Shown here: one piece after another, positions 12,376 through 24,799 of the stretch | Layout: each line of letters opens with the position of its first letter | Position numbering within the stretch: position 1 is the first letter of the stretch | Assembly (NCBI RefSeq): GCF_027596085.1 | Contig: NC_072457.1 | Coordinates: 2,074,471-2,138,470, forward strand | Source: Anoplopoma fimbria | Lineage: Eukaryota; Chordata; Actinopteri; Perciformes; Anoplopomatidae | Direction of reading: 5' to 3' | Length of the DNA stretch: 64,000 nucleotides | The notes under the pieces: model-generated | What the model was told of the DNA's origin: nothing | Seen by the model: only the letters and a program-made list of their open reading frames with translations | The model's database searches: none | Translations under genes and position numbers: made by a program

Positions 12376-13574
12376 ACTACATTTAGTTAATTTTTTTTTT
12401 TTTTTTTCACAAGGAGCCCCGGAGCGTTTTAAAAATACAAATTCAAAAAAGAAAAGACATCTGAATGTCAAAAGTTCAAGGAAGCAAATGAAACAATGTT
12501 ATCTCATCCTTGCTTGACATATTTTGCCGTTTGGGTGGAAGCCCAAACAGAGGTCTACTGCCCAAGCGTCGCTACTTAACACCCCAAGAGTGAGACCAGG
12601 ATGAAGGAAGATAGCGGATATGTTAAATTCACATGGTAGTTAAGTCACTTCTTTACTCATTAAAATGTTGTTTTAATGAGTAAGCAGACACTGCTTGGGG
12701 AGTAGGACTAGCCATCATTTTCTTTTCACTATAAACATGGACAGATGAAGACAGAAGTGCTCCACTTTGCCGAAACACTGACATGAACTTTTAACGACTT
12801 AGATGGAGAAAGACGCCACTTATTGGGCTGTGTTTTAAGATTTCATGCTGTGTTTGTAGCTGTAGTTCGATATCGTCCCGTGTGACTTTATTAAAGCACA
12901 TAAAAAAAAGCTACAGGGATCAGGTTCAGTGTGGTTGACTTCAACATCAGAGACTGGAGCTATGCGTTAACTGTGAAGACAGCAAATCAGAAAATGCTTG
13001 TTTGTCATTTGGGAGGCAATTACAACATCATTTTATTGGTTGGTTCTCGTGGGAGGGGCTACAGAAACGTTGTAGTTTGTGGAGGGTTCATGGTGATCTA
13101 TTACTATAATACAAACTCGTTTATTGGACTGTTTAAGTGACCTGTCCTTCGACACCAGTGCTACATAGACCAGAAAGGGAATACAAGTCGACCTTGACGG
13201 AGCTTAAGACTTGTTTTTGTCTTCTCGGGTGATCAATAAGAATTCACAAAGAAAGATGTTCTCTACGGTTGTATGAAGGGAGAGATAGTTGACCTGATCA
13301 GCTACCACCATAAATCATTGGATTGATATGTGTCACATCTGTAATCATATAACCTTTAGTTCATTTGTTTTGCGAGGAAGCGGACCAAAATCCACTTTTT
13401 CAGCTGGTCTTGGTGCAGTATGGTTGGCTTTCACCATTGTTTGAATGACGGGGTTCCTCAACAGCCTACATACATTCTGTCAAAAGAACAAACTCGGATG
13501 AGATATTCTCGTACCTGAACAACAGAATTGGGAGTTTCCCATTAACTCCCAAAACCACAAATATGACCATTGGA

Positions 13575-13690
13575 GAGTACCAGTGACACATGGTTTTAAA
13601 CATGTGGTTAACGCTGTGCATTGAAACAAAACTACTTGGAAAGGTTTAGGAAAAGGTCATGGTTTCTGTTTAAATTAATTTTTCATGTTA
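13575..13690 (-). mobile_element. Dispersed repeat family 2, fragment
   Basis: Plus-strand AAAACTACTTGGAAAGGTTT followed by AGGAAAAGGTCATGG is the reverse complement of the CATGATCTTTTCCTAAACC..AAGTAGTTTTG block of family 2. Confidence 0.5.
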
Positions 13691-16128
13691 CTTAGAATAC
13701 ATAACGTTTAAGCTCCCAGTTAGCACAGCTTCTGGTCTCTGGATGTTATAATTGACCAACCACATCTCTTGAAAATAATCAACCTGGTAAACATCTGCCT
13801 CCAATGATCATTTTGAAAAATGAAATCTTGGCTCAACTGACGTTAAACGCATGCTAAATTTGAAATGTTGATTTCTTGCGTTTGAAACGGCAGTACAGCG
13901 CGTTGGCAGGGATTCGCCTGCCAACGCGATCCACTGTTGAAGATGAAAGGGAAGAAATGGAGGGCAAAGACTGAAAGTACAAGCTAGAAAATGAGGGGGG
14001 AGTTGACTGGAGCATGACAGGGGAGAGCCAGCGTCCCACATTGGTCACTCAAAAGGCAGAATTAGCTGTGAATCGCTGGCAGGGAAAGACAATTGTCCCC
14101 TAAGACGAAGGGCGGGAAATGTGTTTATTGGCTCGTTCTGCAAATTATGACTTCAGAGAGAATATTGTTGGCCACTGATTGAGATGGGCATGATGTCTCA
14201 GTAGCGTGAGAAAAATGTGGCGGATTTGAAGTCCACCGGCGTGCCACCTCGGGCCATCGCCATGGCAACAGCCGGAGATGTGGGCTAAAACGGACTGAAT
14301 AGGCTTCCACGATTAAGGTCATACAACAGCTCATGAAACACAATTATGTGATAGCGGTCTGAGAAGCATTAAGCATCTTCTTCTGGAGAGGAATCTACTG
14401 TAGCTATAGAGACAGAAATCCCTTAACAAGGTAGCGTACTTGTGTAAAATAACGACTGGTTATACAGACGTCCATGATGCAAAGTGGCTATGGGAGCACT
14501 AAGTCACATCTGTGCGTTGGTGAGAATGATAATGTGTAAATCTTATGCCAATCAATTTTTCCCCAGGCCAATCCATAAATGGAACCTGTCAAATTTTCTC
14601 TCTGCTGAGATGTGTAGCTGCATTTATTAATGGATGAAGAATTCATCACAAACTTAATATTTCAGCTATCTAACCAGCGCTTAGGTTCCTGGAAATACTT
14701 GCATAACAAACAGATGATGATTACCAAAAAAAATATGTTTTAGCGCCTCGTCTCTGCTGAATTCCGAATTTTAAACCTCTTCCTGCAAATTTCACCTTTC
14801 ATACAATCGCGCCATAGCTGTCGTTTCAGCTATTGGTTTCCAAAGATGTTTTAACTCTCTATCGTCACTCTAGAAACGCTTTGCTTTCCGTTATGCTAAC
14901 TGTCACATCCAATGTCATTCCACACATTGTCAGAGGCAAAGCTATGAATTAGAACACATAACTTGTGGTGTGATCCCAGTTAAGAGCCAAGGGATCACAT
15001 GCTAACAAGTGACAGCTGTGGCTGATAGCACTGTTAATGATGACTGAGACAGCTGGCCAATGTACTGTGATATTGCACTACAATGCTTGATAGACAGTAA
15101 TTGTGGAAGATATGCGTTAGGTTCACTTTTACATCCCTTCTCTGTCATATCCCGTCTGTTGAAAGATATCTTATTACGTACTTATTAGGCACAGCCTTTC
15201 ACACTTAATTGAAACCATATTGTCTTGTCAATCAAAACTGATTTAACAGATTTTTTTTGCTACAGGTTACAACTGATATAAGGGCAATGTCTGATCCTCA
15301 TTTTATTGAGACATTCAGGTACCTTCAGAAGATATGAATGTCATCTCAACTCAAATTTGTAAAGATTTGATGCGACTCTTATTGAAACTTTGCTAAGCCC
15401 CGCCCTGCATGAATATTATCAATTTTTTGGAATAACAAAAATACAGTTTTCAGATATAAGCAGACAAAAAGGGTTTTCGATATGTAAATATGTATATCCA
15501 GGATGAAAGCAGGTTAAAAAGAAAAAAGATGAAAACTAAAGTGTAAAAGTGAACGACCACATCACCTGACGACCGAGACAGAAGACGATGAAATTAAGGA
15601 ACAACACTGTTCCTGTAAAGCCGGATAGGTCTTTATCCACTTTATAATTCTTAAAAAGCAAATGCTACCTTTAGTGGCTAACGATGTGCTAACGTACTCG
15701 ACTAATGTTAGCTCCACAGGTTATGTACAAACGTAGCATTTTAAAGACGTATATCTCCTTCCAAACTCTCCTGGTAACGAGTATCACTATGACACGATGT
15801 TTCACCACGACAAGCTCCAAATCCACTAAACCAGCCTGGAGATTATGAAAATCTGAAACCACTGCATGAGAGTCTATGGTGCAGAGCCGGATGTTTGTCG
15901 GACCCTGGTCAAAGCAGTGTATCACATGCCGTTGCATTCTGTATAACCCCAGCATCAATCCCCTTGGGGACCATGCCTGGTGGAGTGTGTTTTGCATTGT
16001 GTAGACATCGCTCAGCTATCTCTCTCCTGCCCCTTAACAACCTCTATTGATGGATCGGCCCGCAGTCCACAGCACGCCGCCCTGCGGTTTTATCCGTGTT
16101 TATTCTCTCCAGCTACCTTTATCCCAGC

Positions 16129-16154
<26 letters not shown>
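16129..16154. repeat. (CT)n microsatellite
   Basis: Thirteen CT units, followed by GTGTGT. Confidence 0.9.
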
Positions 16155-16160
<6 letters not shown>

Positions 16161-16279
16161 TCATTTAGTCCAATCTGGGTAAGTGGCTCTCAAAACAAGC
16201 CCCGTGTCACGACAAACCGAAGGATCATTGATCAACTGTTACGCCCACACATGCTCGTAAAGAGCAGGAAACTGGGAAT

Positions 16280-16280
<1 letters not shown>

Positions 16281-16343
<63 letters not shown>
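16281..16343. repeat. (CA)n microsatellite
   Basis: About 31 perfect CA units. Confidence 0.95.
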
Positions 16344-16345
<2 letters not shown>

Positions 16346-17104
16346 ACACGTGCAGTATATCCCCTGTGACATGCACATTACACATACTAAAGGAATAACT
16401 AACTTGCTATCCGTGGCACTGTATGATTTCTGTGTAAGCTTATAAATCAGCAAATGGGAACCTGTCGGTTTACGAGGCCGTAGAAGACCAACACACATAC
16501 ACACACAGACACGGTTCCTCGTCCCATCACAGGTGCCAGGCACATTCTGAGGGAACTCCAGAAACGTGGTGTCATTTCAGCTGCAAAAGAGAGAAGGGAG
16601 GGGGGATTGTGGGTGAGAGAGGTGGGGGTAGCCCGGAGGGGAGAAATGGTAGGGAGGTGTTGAGAGAGAGTGACAGATGAGGAGAGAAAGATGAGATAAG
16701 TGTGGGGAGGCTGATGATGGTCCAAGAGGTGCTCCGAATCATTTCAGGAATATCTGATTCCATCTGTCTCCAAATAGCTGCCCCGTGCTCGCGCTCACTC
16801 TTTTTTTTCTCCCCTCTCTGCCATCACCCACCACCTCTCCTCATCCTAAGTGTACTTTTCTGCCCGTGGAGAACGACAAGCTGTCTCTATCATATTTCAA
16901 AATACGCTACATGCTTTTCCTCTTTGGGAGTCTTGAATGCCTCCTTTCCTGTCCTTCCATATCTTTGACACTGTGTCCCTCCTCCTACTGTTCAGTTGGA
17001 CTCAATTTAAATAATTAATGTGAATCTGTGAATCCAGAGTAATGTAATTTTATTCTGATGACTATCATCAATGTATCATCATCATCATCATTATCATCAT
17101 CAAT

Positions 17105-17165
17105 CTATCAATGCAAATTTCCCCGCTGCGGGACTAATAAAGGATTATCTTATCTTATCTTATCA
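17105..17165 (+). mobile_element. Non-LTR 3' tail with (TTATC)n
   Basis: AAATTTCCCCGCTGCGGGAC followed by TAATAAAGGATTATC and repeated TTATC is a typical fish LINE 3' terminus with its tandem tail. It directly follows a short (ATC)n run (17074-17101). Everything upstream is unrecognisable, so only the tail remains. Confidence 0.6.
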
Positions 17166-20100
17166 TCAAAGCATCAGTGGTACATTTTAGAAGTGTGCCG
17201 TATATGTGTGTGTTTTCCAACAAGTCCTCATGACTACAGGAGCAAAGGTACATAAAAATTCATTAATATCTGTTTATCAGTGTTGGGCAAGTTACCTGGA
17301 TAATCTAAATCACAGAAATGTCCCGCTGTAAATGGCCGTCGATTCATGACTATGCTTCACTAAATGCAACAAAAGTAGAAACATGGGATTAAAAAAAATG
17401 CTGTTTTGTATTTAACAAATACATAAAGAAAATAGCATCTAGCTTCGCCCCACTGACTGCACACCCAACAGTTATTGGCACAACCAGAAGAGGTCACATG
17501 ACAGGAATATGTAAACATATTTTGTTTCAACATGTCGAACAAACAACGATTGATGTCATTCTCCACATATGGACCTATGTCATCATGAAGGGCAAAAAAA
17601 AGCGCTGAGCGGAATACATGCTGCTGCGTGCAAAGTGCCATGGAGGAGAGCAACAGTCTGTGGAAAGACACGTACGAATACATTTTCATCATCAGCGTAG
17701 CGACGTAGTTTCTGAGGCCTACGCCCTCGCGACAGCAATCGTAGAGATCTGATCGTGGAAACTGGAAATCGGATTTGCCTGCTCTCTGAAAGTGACCTAT
17801 GATGCATTCTGCATTTGCTACAGATGCCAATTAATGCGTGTCAAATGACCGGACACTATTAAACGCTAAATTTGAATAGCATTGTTTTTTGTAGAGCTAA
17901 AACAAAACTCCAAAATGCTAAGTGTGAATGAAGGCATCATTGGCATCATGATCTCATGGGAAGCAAATCAATACGACACCTCTTTCAAGGACATCTTGTG
18001 TGTGATATGAGTGCATGATACGCCCATTAGGTTTTTTCGCTGTGTCATTTAACGCGGTTGTGTGGTTCTGATGGGCACAACACTACGATAACGGCTGCAC
18101 CACCTACTTAGGCTTATGTAAAACATTATGGTTGGGCTTCTTTACTTTCCTCCTCTTTTTCTTCCCTCTTCCTCCTCAGCTAGCGCTTGACATTTCATGT
18201 TCTTAGCCTAACCCTTCTTTTTTTCTCGGTTTGGGTTGAAGTCTAGACACCTCTTCTGAGCCTTCCTCTTCCAACATCATCTTTGGTTCCTGTCCCTTTC
18301 ATTTCCCTCTCCTTAGCAATCCGACACATCTCCTTAAGTTTTACTCCAATTTCCACATTATCAGAACCTCCTCGAGCATGAAGACGAGCATCACAGACAC
18401 TGAAACGGTAACTGCTGCACATAAAGTCAGAAGATTTTAATCAAGTCGAGGGAGTGGGATAGGCACGAAGACAGCGACGCCTTAAAGTATTTAACAGAAT
18501 CGCTCAAGCGAAACCTATGTGTGTGTCTTGGTGTATATTGGTACACAACGTGCTTCAAACATTTCGTGCTTGCTCTGCTATCCCTCCTCTGTAAGCCAAG
18601 AACACGAGTCTTCAGGGGCTTAAAGTCGGCTCTCTGAGCTCGAGCTAAAAGGTTTTATTGAGCTTTCATCCAGCCACAAAGTACCACCGGGATGTTCGAG
18701 ACAACTGTATCTTTAATAAGCGATGCAAGATGATTCACTTCAACAACTTGAGAGCATCTCCGTTGTCATGGTGAGACGTAGGTAGAGTTGGAACTGAGGC
18801 CTTTAGACAGGTGCAGCGTGTTCCACTGTTAATCAGGTGGGTTACGCATAAGATAATAGCCTGTATATTGCTTTGTGTTTAATCAGGCAGGTTTATACCT
18901 AGGAGGGTTGTAAAACGACAGTTGCCCATTTAATCGGGCTGCCTTTCACATAATACGAGTTTATGAGGAAACAGATGTACACTGTTGCTTGTTTAGTGAG
19001 GTAATTATTTAAATTGGAGCCCTGTACTAACCAAAAGCAGCGTTTTATGACAGCCAGCACGGCTCATGAACACGGAGCCCATCCAATCAAATGAAGACGA
19101 TTCAGAGGCTCAGTTGTCAGAGGAGCATGCAGATTATGTCTTTGGACCGCAGCTGATCGGGGATGACATCACTGCCCGGAGGCAGCCATTTTCTAGAAAA
19201 TCCTCCGAATTAGCCTTTCCGCTGTAAAATATAATGATGCTCGCATTCCATCGCGCGGAAACAGATGTCAATGAGGCAGGTTTCCCCAGGGCACGAGAGG
19301 GTTTGATGTTTGCCTCTTTGACTTCCCGGCCTGACATTTTCATGGCTGTCCAGACAGGTTGATGCCAGGCGGGCTGAAGAAAATCACATATCCTGACGGT
19401 AGCTCATATGAAACTCTTATTATAAATATGTTGCCTGCTCTGCATGTCTTGTAGAAGCGAGGGTAGTCGCATCACACTTTAAAAATGAATAAATGTAGTT
19501 ATTTTCTTTTATGGATTTCCATTATTTTTCAATCTTTCTATGCAACCTCTCCCGTCACATCGCTCTATCTCCACTCTGACCCTTCCTCTAATGTCAAATT
19601 GATAGATGCTGTTGCAGAAAAGTCATTCAATTATTAGGTGTATGCGAGTGCTCATAAACACGCTTTGTGTGTGTGAGTGTGTGTGTGCCTCCCGCTGCTA
19701 CATCCTCCACCCAGCCCTTTCCCCAATACCACGACGGCAGAAGGCAATTAATGAGAGCCTGCGTTCTTATCTGCTACCTGGCAACCTTGACTGTTCCGCC
19801 TGTCGCCCCCGGCAACCGCCGCCGCTGCCTACAATCGATTGCTCGGCAACCGGGGGACTACGGCGCGACATTACAACAGACTGCTGACCCTCTGGGCTGC
19901 GAGGGGACGGAGAAGTGGAACATATCGGGCTTCATCAACAGATACCACGTGGAATAACCAAGACCGGTCACCTCGCCTGACATAAAAGCCGCTTTATAAT
20001 CTCAGAAGAATTGATTGATTTATTAGATAAAATGAACCGCCCAGGAGCTTGATCATAAGTGTAATAAAAGAAGAGAACGCTCACAGCAGTGGAGAGACGT

Positions 20101-20169
20101 TTAAATGACTCCACATGAATATGCAATGCTCAGAGCTAGTGGCGCAGTTAAAAGAGTGAGAAAGACTGC

Positions 20170-20285
20170 TTGTGGTGGATGGGTCAAACAAACACAGGAC
20201 TTTCACCCAGGAGACCGTTGTCCGTGTCGAAATTGTTAATGTTAATGTGAAGTTACAATTGTGATATTTTCACATTGAATTTCAC
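20170..20285 (+). mobile_element. Dispersed repeat family 2, 5' fragment
   Basis: GGGTCAAACAAACACAGGAC, TTTCACCCAGGAGACCGTTG and the following TGTTAATGTGAAGTTACA match the start of the 45.8 kb copy. The AACCTAACCAAG part is missing. Confidence 0.55.
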
Positions 20286-20719
20286 TTTGCATTGATCTTG
20301 AGGCAAAATGTGTCAAGACTCAGCTCATCAGATAACACTGTTTGATCGACCAAACTGTACATTCGCTGACCACCTCTGCTAACGGGGAAGAACCCGAGGA
20401 ACCATACTGTGGGAAAAAGCTATCATAGCAAACGGAGACATTAAATATTGTGAATAAAGGACAAAGAACTTCCTCTTAGCTTTATTGCTGCTTCTACTTC
20501 CACATTTTGTGAGTACCAGATGAACACGAGTACACAATTTCCGATGAATGCAAGTAAATTGCTCGCAAAAGACGAGTAACGTTTAGGGAGTGAGAGTGCA
20601 AGAAATGAGGCGACAAAATGTCATCCATGCAACGAAACAAGAGGTTATGCAATGATTATCCGCATAGTCAACCCATGAGAAACACACACATGCACAAAAA
20701 TCCAGCATATACAGGACAG

Positions 20720-20720
<1 letters not shown>

Positions 20721-20755
<35 letters not shown>
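20721..20755. repeat. (CA)n microsatellite
   Basis: About 17 CA units ending in CTCTCACAC. Confidence 0.95.
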
Positions 20756-20758
<3 letters not shown>

Positions 20759-22024
20759 CACACGCTTTCTAGACCCTGTAGACATCTGCTCCCACTCTCA
20801 GTATTTGGATGCCTGTTATTACATTTTGCAGCCTGTGTTCGCCTCCCGGGGGGGAAACGTGTAAGAGCATAAACGCATTTCCCTCGGATCATTTTCCAGA
20901 GTTAGTAATTGCCAAAGCAATTGTTATTTAAGTGATGCTCGAGGAACGAGGGGTGGCGTGCCGCTGCTGTTGTACACTATTGTTAATATTTGAATGCGCC
21001 GGGCGACATTCCGCTGGGACTGAACGACTCCGGTGTTGTCAGACAATTGGATAACGCTCTCTTTTTGTTTGTAATTTTTGGGACGTCCTCTGAAGTTTCC
21101 AGCACTTGGATTCCCGACTAGCTAACAGGGATTTGGATGGGAATTGTTTCCCGTTTCATGTCGCTGTTATTTTACCAGGACAATATAACAAAGGCGGCAT
21201 TGTGATTCAAACACTGGAGGCCACACAATGGTATTCCACACATTGGGATTTACTGACTCAAATGATACCCAATTAAAATATAAGCACACACACTTTTGTG
21301 CCTTTTGAAAAACATTGTTTCCAGCTGATCAGAGTATTACTCAGAATCACCAGCCAATGTCAAAAAGGCCATTGGTCCACACCCAAGAGCCCTTCAGATG
21401 AAGCCCTGGGACAGAAACCATGAGCTAATATGAGCAGCAACAACATCTAAGTAAACGTGCTCATGGGGGCTAATTTAACTCTACAGCAATGATATTCTGG
21501 TATAGGATCATAGGACACTGACTCACACACTGTCGGTTTTGGTTTCTTGGTGAGATCTGCGGACAGAAATACAATCTGAATGTCTGTTTTTATGGGGATT
21601 GAAATCAGATCTGGGCGCTGCAGAGCACAGCTACAGCCTGAACACTGTGCATGTTTGCAGCTTCAGTGCCTTGCTCAATGACATGTTGGACTCCCAGCAA
21701 GCCAGTCAATTTTGCCTCTCTTGCAAAGGATTTAAGGGGGACATATTATGGAAGAATTCACTTTTTTAGTGCTTCTGCATATACGAAGCAGTGAACTAAT
21801 AAAAACCAGTCAGTTTTTGTAGGCTTTCTAGATAACCAAACATGTGATTGCAGAACATACAGCCCCGACATCGGAGTATCTCAACACATGGCTTTAGACA
21901 GGCTGTTCTCTGACATTGGTCATAGGTATACCTTCAAAAATTGAATGTGCTGTAATTCACAGATATCCAGGGAAATCAATTTGTATCTAATCCATGTAAC
22001 CAGGAGGTATAAAGACCAAAAACA

Positions 22025-22285
22025 CAGCCGGTCAACCAAAAAAGGACTTTCTCCCAGGAGGCCGCTGTAGGTGCCCCCTGTAAACCTCAACGTTGATTTA
22101 TTTGTCGCGTAACTTCCGTACTTAAGCAAAGCCACTTCCAAATTTATTTAAAACCAAACCGGAATCTTTTGCTAAACCTAACCAAGTAGTTTTGTTGTCT
22201 AAACCTAAGTTGATTCATCGGATTCAGATTTTCCGTAAGATATCATATGAACCGCTGTACAAGGATACATTGCATGAGAACTACT
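22025..22285 (+). mobile_element. Dispersed repeat family 2 copy (AACCTAACCAAGTAGTTTTG type)
   Basis: Holds GGACTTTCTCCCAGGAGGCC, CAACGTTGATTTATTTGTCG, CGTAACTTCCGTACTTAAGC, then CTAAACCTAACCAAGTAGTT and GATATCATATGAACCGCTGT. The same order of blocks occurs at 51.0 kb, so this is a true interspersed family rather than chance. It has no coding potential. Confidence 0.7.
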
Positions 22286-22897
22286 TTCGCCAAAGGTGCA
22301 CATATTTTTCTTCCAATCCAATCAGAGCAGACTGGGTTTTGTGGGAGGGGGTCTTAAAAAGACAAGAAGGTATATTCAGACAGACAAATGATGTTTTGTG
22401 TTTGTTTGCACAAAACAAACAAACACAAACCAGTACAACATGAGGATGACGTGTCTCCTTTAAGAGTGGGGGATTAAGAACAAACCTAAGGAGCATCTAG
22501 TCTGGAGCATTCAACTCTTTTTTTCAGTTTGAAGAAGATGAACAGTAATGAAAAAGAAAAGAAAGTGACAGTCTCTCCATCCTCTCTTTCTCTCCCCTTT
22601 GCCTTTTCTTTTCTCTCGACTGTACAAGTCAGTAAACAGCTGTGATGGAACTCCCTGTGATAGTAATTGTTTTGACTCTGCCCCCCCCCACCCCCCACTG
22701 CAGGGGCAGGTGTTGGGGGCAACACATCGCGCTAGTTGTCAGAGTGCAGGCTAACCTGCTGCGCTAATGCTAATCGGGCATCAAGGGGCAGGGGGAGTGA
22801 AAGCAGTACGGAAAAAAAGAAGAATTCACTCAACCAGAAGGATGGAGGGATTGAATAGGTATGACATTTTAGTATGAAACAATATTCCTGATAGTGA

Positions 22898-22900
<3 letters not shown>

Positions 22901-22935
<35 letters not shown>

Positions 22936-23122
22936 TGTTTGTGTGTAAGCGTGGCAGTGTGTGATTACAACCAGCGCCTGTGTGAGACATGAAATCCGTG
23001 TGTTTGGGCTGATTGCCAGTGAAATGTGTGTATAAAATGGGCAGCATGCAATTACAATCCATGTGACACAGAGAAAGAGAGAGAGTGTGTGTGTGTGTGT
23101 GTGTGGCATGTGTGTGTGTGTC
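22901..23122. repeat. Two (TG)n arrays
   Basis: TG runs at 22901-22931 and 23085-23122 (the second broken by GCA), about 150 bases apart. They open the TG/CA cluster of 22.9-24.8 kb. Confidence 0.9.
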
Positions 23123-23251
23123 AGAGTGACAACGAGCAAGTGAATGAGCTTGGCCTTATTGGAGAGCGCTGCAGACTGAGAGGCAGATTAATTGAAATTG
23201 CTTCAGATACCCACTACCAGCTGTCAGTCCCGCAACAGAACCGAGATCCCT

Positions 23252-23253
<2 letters not shown>

Positions 23254-23321
<68 letters not shown>

Positions 23322-23455
23322 ATTATGAATGCTACCCTGTAGAGGATGCACTCATGCAGGGCTGCACTGTCAGACAGGACAGGTTATTTGAAAGCAGAAA
23401 TGCGCACACACACACTGTCACACACTGTCACACACTGTCACACACACAAGGCACT
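23254..23455. repeat. (AC)n array followed by a (CACACACTGT)n minisatellite
   Basis: An (AC) run of about 33 units fills 23254-23321. At about 23406-23447 the 10-mer CACACACTGT is repeated three times. Confidence 0.9.
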
Positions 23456-23647
23456 GACGAACAATCACACACATAGACGCACAGGATTATAGGAAATACT
23501 TATAGCACAGCCGGTTCAATCTTCCAGAAAAGACGTGCTCTCGCTCTCCCTGCTGTTTTTCTTTTCTCCGGCTCTCCTCAAAAACAAGGCCCTTTAAAAG
23601 GCCAGTGGTGACAGGCGTATTATCCAGCTCTTCAACACAGCTCTCAG

Positions 23648-23648
<1 letters not shown>

Positions 23649-23712
<64 letters not shown>
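23649..23712. repeat. (TG)n microsatellite
   Basis: About 32 perfect TG units. Confidence 0.95.
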
Positions 23713-23713
<1 letters not shown>

Positions 23714-24550
23714 ATGGACAAGCCTGTCTCCTACAAAATTACCTTCCCCAAACTGCTCAATTACATTTCAAGGGGAAAACGATCTTCTCCTTGATTCAAT
23801 GGCAGCTTTAATACATGTTGGTTTTGTTGTTAATTGAAACAAAACAAAAAACACTACAAAACTACTTTGTTAGATTTAGTAAAAAAAACACTCTGACCTG
23901 AATGATAACGAAATAGACACAAAACAAAAAAAATCAGGGTTTTTGAGTTTTTGTGATAAATCAAAAGCGAACTTAATCCAAGACAAAAAAAACCCAAAAC
24001 ATTTCCCTCCAAAAAACATTTCACAATGTGTTTTTTGCCACATTGAGACGTGGCTGGGACGGATGTGTCTAAATCCATAAAGCTGAAGAATAAAAACAAA
24101 TCTAAATTGGGCTGTTAGTTGATCTTAATATGAGGCGTCTGCAAAGCAAAAGGTTTACTACTAATCCCGAGTTGTAATATTTAAGTCAAGACAGATCAGA
24201 AGAACCCATGAGCACTACAAATATGACATTCACATTATTTCATTCTCACATATACATCGATAACAGTTTCGAACAAATCATGGGAACCATAGCACTGAAA
24301 ATAAAAACAGTTGAGCAAAAGAATGCATTGATTATACAGAGAAATAAACACATAACCAAAAAAAAAAGAAAAATAACACTTAGGCTTTTAGGCCTGTTAA
24401 AGACACTTAGTTCATTTCTACAGATGTTTGGTTCCACTCCGCCTGCACATAAAATCTGCCGTTTTGGCACTTTTTAAGACCATTTGTGTCTGTAAACATG
24501 GATAGAAATGTTTCAGTCCATATTTTGTGTGGGCAGGTGTGAATGTGGTT

Positions 24551-24555
<5 letters not shown>

Positions 24556-24582
<27 letters not shown>

Positions 24583-24742
24583 GGAAGGTGTTTGTGTGTA
24601 TAAATGTGTGTGTGTGTGTGTGTTGTGTATACTCAATTATGCATGGAAAGGTATATGGTGCATGTGTTCTCACATTTCATGTCCATATAGTGTAACTCTA
24701 ATCTATTCAAACACGTACAGTATATTCATTGATTCTCTACAT

Positions 24743-24792
<50 letters not shown>
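24556..24792. repeat. Three (TG)n arrays
   Basis: TG runs at about 24556-24582, 24606-24622 and 24745-24792, the last about 24 units. They end the cluster of dinucleotide arrays. Confidence 0.9.
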
Positions 24793-24794
<2 letters not shown>

Positions 24795-24799
24795 TTGTC

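Larger units (their letters stand above)
12376..20165. other. Non-coding stretch
   Basis: No gene recognised. The longest non-repeat frame (156 codons, minus strand, 17830-17360) has no recognisable domain and ends in a cysteine/phenylalanine-rich tail. A GC-rich patch lies at 19.68-19.96 kb. A LINE tail lies at 17.1 kb. Confidence 0.5.

Noticed and set aside
15689..15997. 102-codon minus-strand frame with TNIRLCTIDSHAVVSDFHNL
   Set aside because: Reads like translated repeat sequence, but only one copy is in the window, so neither a gene nor an element could be supported.
17360..17830. 156-codon minus-strand frame without repeats
   Set aside because: No recognisable domain, no splice or coding signature, and a Cys/Phe-rich AT-driven end; best explained as chance.
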